A DNA stretch of 8,300 nt from positions 1 to 8,300 of the forward strand of contig DAOVNC010000143.1 of the NCBI GenBank assembly GCA_030630445.1. The letters are read 5' to 3'. The notes under the pieces were generated by a model. That model ran no database searches, was not told the origin of the DNA, and saw nothing but the letters and a program-made list of their open reading frames with translations. Source of the stretch: Kiritimatiellales bacterium. GTDB lineage: Bacteria; Verrucomicrobiota; Kiritimatiellia; Kiritimatiellales; Pontiellaceae. The translations under genes and the position numbers were made by a program. Of the stretch, positions 6,303-8,300 are shown one piece after another (the first letter of the stretch is position 1; every line of letters starts with the position of its first letter).

Positions 6303-6389
6303 CGTCTATTTTACCTGTATTTATTATGTATTCTAACATTCCTGAATGCTTGACCGCTCCGGCACCCCGCCCTACTGTTTCCATCGATT

Positions 6390-7283
6390 ATGAAAGAATT
6401 TATCAAAGACGACCTAATCAACTTTCTGCCAAAATTCGACACCTTTGTCGGAATTGACTCCGACGGGTGTATCTTCGACACCATGGAAATCAAGCAGAAG
6501 GATTTTTTCCATCCCGCGATTATCCGGCGCTGGAAACTAGAATCCATCGAACCGCAGGTTCGCGCGGCCGCCGAGTTTACCTACCTCTACTCGACGTACC
6601 GCGGACTCAATCGTTTTCTTGGTCTCTGCAAGACCTTCGAGCTGCTCAACGACTGGCCGGAAGCGAGCAACAACGCCACCCTGCCTGATCCAAGCGACCT
6701 GCGCACCTATTGTGATTCGGGATTGCCGCTCAGTAATCAAACCATCAAGGCCGAAGCGGAACGTACCGGCAGCGACCTGCTTGCCAAGGCCCATGCGTGG
6801 AGCGTCGAGCTGAATGAGAGCATCGACTCCACCATGCCCGATCCACCACCTTTCCTGGGCGCGGAAGAGGCGCTAAAGCGAATCTCCGGAAACTCCGACG
6901 CCATCGTCATTTCCCAAACACAGGCCGTTGCCCTACTCAAGGACTGGTATCGCGACAATCTCGCGCAATATGTTTCCGCCATTGCCGGACCGGAACTGGG
7001 AAGCAAAATCGACCACTTCACGATGGCGGCCGTGGATCGCTATCCACCCAACGCCATTTTGATGATCGGCGATGCCCCCGGCGACCTTGCCACGGCACAG
7101 GCCATCGGCTGCAATTTCTATCCCATCAACCCCGGCCACGAAACGGAAAGCTGGCAGCGGTTCCTAGACGAAGCCTACGGCTGCTTCCTTCAAGGAGGTT
7201 TCCCCAATGAGTTCCAGCAAAGGCTGATCCACGAATTCAAGGCATTGCTCCCCGGAGTTCCGCCATGGAAGCAGAAATCCTAA
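6390..7283 (+). CDS. HAD-superfamily hydrolase, substrate unknown
   Basis: This is a predicted haloacid-dehalogenase-fold phosphatase or phosphohydrolase, 297 aa. Motif I is GIDSDGCIFDTM (21-32), with nucleophile Asp23 and acid/base Asp25. Motif II is VISQTQ (173-178, Ser175). Motif III is probably Lys206 in GSKIDHF. Motif IV is MIGDAPGDLATAQAIG (225-240), with Mg-binding Asp228 and Asp232. The roughly 140 residues between motifs I and II form a large mostly helical C1-type cap, bigger than in phosphoglycolate phosphatases. It contains FTYLYSTYRGLNRFLGL at 63-79. No signal peptide or membrane segment is visible. The ATG at 6390 has no clear Shine-Dalgarno (TTTCCATCGATT precedes it). A possible promoter is TTTACC (6310-6315)-18-TAACAT (6334-6339). 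larB follows after 92 bp; cotranscription is possible but not shown. The fold assignment is firm, the substrate is not. Confidence 0.85.
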   Translation: MKEFIKDDLINFLPKFDTFVGIDSDGCIFDTMEIKQKDFFHPAIIRRWKLESIEPQVRAAAEFTYLYSTYRGLNRFLGLCKTFELLNDWPEASNNATLPDPSDLRTYCDSGLPLSNQTIKAEAERTGSDLLAKAHAWSVELNESIDSTMPDPPPFLGAEEALKRISGNSDAIVISQTQAVALLKDWYRDNLAQYVSAIAGPELGSKIDHFTMAAVDRYPPNAILMIGDAPGDLATAQAIGCNFYPINPGHETESWQRFLDEAYGCFLQGGFPNEFQQRLIHEFKALLPGVPPWKQKS

Positions 7284-7375
7284 ACCCCGATCTCTAAATC
7301 CTGGACAAATTTCAAAGGTCGAAAACTCAACATGAAACGTCACATCCAGCTAGGATTTTCACCGGAGCTAATAAA

Positions 7376-8122
7376 ATGGAAATAGACAAGCTTGTCCACC
7401 TGCTCACCCGTTTCAAGAAGGGGGAGGTCGACCTACCAGAAACCCTCTCCACGCTCAAGCAGCTCCCGTTCGAGGACATGGGATTCGCCAAGGTCGACCA
7501 CCACCGCGCGCTGCGAACCGGCTATCCCGAAGTGGTCTTTTGCCAAGGCAAGACCCACGAACAGGTCGAAAAGATTTTCCAGTCGCTGGAAAAGCACAAC
7601 AGCAACATCCTGCTGACCCGTGCCGAACCGGATCTGTTTTCCCGTCTGCAAAAAATTGACAACCAGCTCGTCTACAACGAACCCGGCCGCACGATCACAC
7701 TTGAAAAAGAGCCGCGAGAAAGGACCGGAAGCGTACTGGTGATCACCGCCGGAACGGCCGACATACCCGTTGCCGAGGAAGCCGCCGTGACGGCCTCGAT
7801 TTCCGGAGCGAACGTGGAGCGCATCTACGACGCCGGCGTTGCGGGCATCCATCGCCTGCTTGCGCACACCGACAAAATCCAAAATGCCCGTTGCATCGTG
7901 GCCGTTGCCGGAATGGAAGGCGCGTTGCCCTCTGTCGTCGGCGGGTTGGCCCCCTGCCCCGTCATTGCCGTCCCCACGTCGGTCGGCTACGGCTCGCACC
8001 TCGGCGGCCTCGCGCCGCTGTTGACCATGCTCAACTCCTGCGCGCCCAACATTACCGTCGTCAACATCGACAACGGCTTCGGCGCCGGCTTCTCCGCCGC
8101 CATGATTAATTCAAACCACTGA
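7376..8122 (+). CDS. larB: Nickel-pincer cofactor biosynthesis protein LarB
   Basis: LarB carboxylates nicotinic acid adenine dinucleotide at pyridine C5 and hydrolyses the phosphoanhydride to give P2CMN. This is the first step toward the nickel-pincer cofactor of lactate racemase-like (LarA) enzymes; LarE and LarC act afterwards. The 248 residues match the family length. An N-terminal LarB-specific part carries DHHRALRTGYPEVVF (41-55). The C-terminal half is an AIR-carboxylase (PurE-like) domain with TAGTADIPVAEEA (124-136), DAGVAGIHRLL (152-162) and VAGMEGALPSVVGGL (177-191). PVIAVPTSVGYG (195-206), LNSCAP (219-224) and NIDNGFGAG (230-238) complete it. Cys222 is the likely counterpart of the cysteine that attacks the pyridinium in Lactiplantibacillus LarB. 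The ATG has GGAG (7364-7367) at 8-nt spacing. larA, larC and larE are not in the window. A PurE identity is excluded by the length and the N-terminal motif. Confidence 0.96.
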   Translation: MEIDKLVHLLTRFKKGEVDLPETLSTLKQLPFEDMGFAKVDHHRALRTGYPEVVFCQGKTHEQVEKIFQSLEKHNSNILLTRAEPDLFSRLQKIDNQLVYNEPGRTITLEKEPRERTGSVLVITAGTADIPVAEEAAVTASISGANVERIYDAGVAGIHRLLAHTDKIQNARCIVAVAGMEGALPSVVGGLAPCPVIAVPTSVGYGSHLGGLAPLLTMLNSCAPNITVVNIDNGFGAGFSAAMINSNH

Positions 8123-8131
8123 GCCTTTTGC

Positions 8132-8156
8132 AAAACCCCTCGACTTGGAGTGTTTT
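8132..8156 (+). terminator. Weak possible terminator after larB
   Basis: AAAAC (8132-8136) pairs with GTTTT (8152-8156), and CTC with GAG (8139-8141, 8148-8150), around a 6-nt loop with a small internal loop. The stem is short and the only T-run is four bases inside the right arm. The call rests mainly on its position 10 bp after the larB stop. Confidence 0.25.
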
Positions 8157-8300
8157 CTTGAAGAGATTATCCATAAAGGTTCCGTAACTACTCAGGTTGC
8201 TTCACGTACGGGATTTTTCGGAGGAAGAAAAACGTTTTTTAACCTGGACCGGAAACAGGGGATCGCATATGGATAGGGCATGTCGAAGGCCAAACCCAAA

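Noticed and set aside
8139..8273. Open frame after larB that could encode a short peptide
   Set aside because: It has no ATG or GTG start with a ribosome site and no similarity I recognise; a stop follows at 8271-8273.
8269..8300. Possible start of a next gene (ATG 8269 with AGGGG at 8257-8261, or ATG 8280 beginning MSKAKPK)
   Set aside because: At most ten codons are visible and the two candidate starts lie in different frames, so no gene can be supported from the window.

Overview
This 8.3 kb window is ordinary-looking bacterial chromosome with closely packed metabolic and translation genes. GC content is moderate to high. There is no sign of phage, plasmid, CRISPR or integrated mobile genes. 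The gene set and protein style suggest a Gram-negative anaerobe of the PVC group: a LarB, a HAD hydrolase with a large cap, a lipid kinase with GSGNGFAR, and a CCA-encoded tRNA-Tyr. Kiritimatiellota is my best guess, but this is an impression from style and not a demonstrated placement.

Left part, minus strand (1-1999): three genes read leftward as one apparent operon. An FMN-dependent NADH-azoreductase-like flavoprotein comes first, then trpF (phosphoribosylanthranilate isomerase, tryptophan synthesis). Last is gluQ (glutamyl-queuosine tRNA(Asp) synthetase), which runs off the left edge. trpF follows the azoreductase by 5 bp and overlaps gluQ in an ATGA. trpF carries four perfect copies of a 7-bp repeat inside its coding sequence.

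Plus strand (2194-3594): a COG1597-type lipid (diacylglycerol) kinase is followed 9 bp later by tadA, the tRNA adenosine-34 deaminase. A 168-bp convergent gap (3595-3762) then holds a strong two-part hairpin and smaller inverted repeats. It separates tadA from a PfkB-family sugar-phosphate kinase on the minus strand (3763-4695).

Middle (4785-4910): a complete class II tRNA-Tyr (anticodon GTA, encoded CCA) is followed by a textbook intrinsic terminator. metK (S-adenosylmethionine synthetase, minus, 4951-6138) faces it.

Right part: a 251-bp divergent intergenic region contains a near-perfect 23-bp palindrome flanked by a 7-bp direct repeat. It lies between metK and two rightward genes, a HAD-superfamily hydrolase of unknown substrate (6390-7283) and larB (7376-8122). 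LarB makes the precursor of the nickel-pincer cofactor. The last 178 bases hold no gene I can support beyond a possible start codon at the very edge.

Functional links are loose. Several genes concern tRNA decoding: gluQ and tadA modify anticodon position 34, and tRNA-Tyr(GUA) is a queuosine-type tRNA. The others are housekeeping or carbon and cofactor metabolism. I do not see a new multi-gene system. The most notable signals are the in-frame heptamer array in trpF, the structured gap after tadA, and the palindrome upstream of metK.
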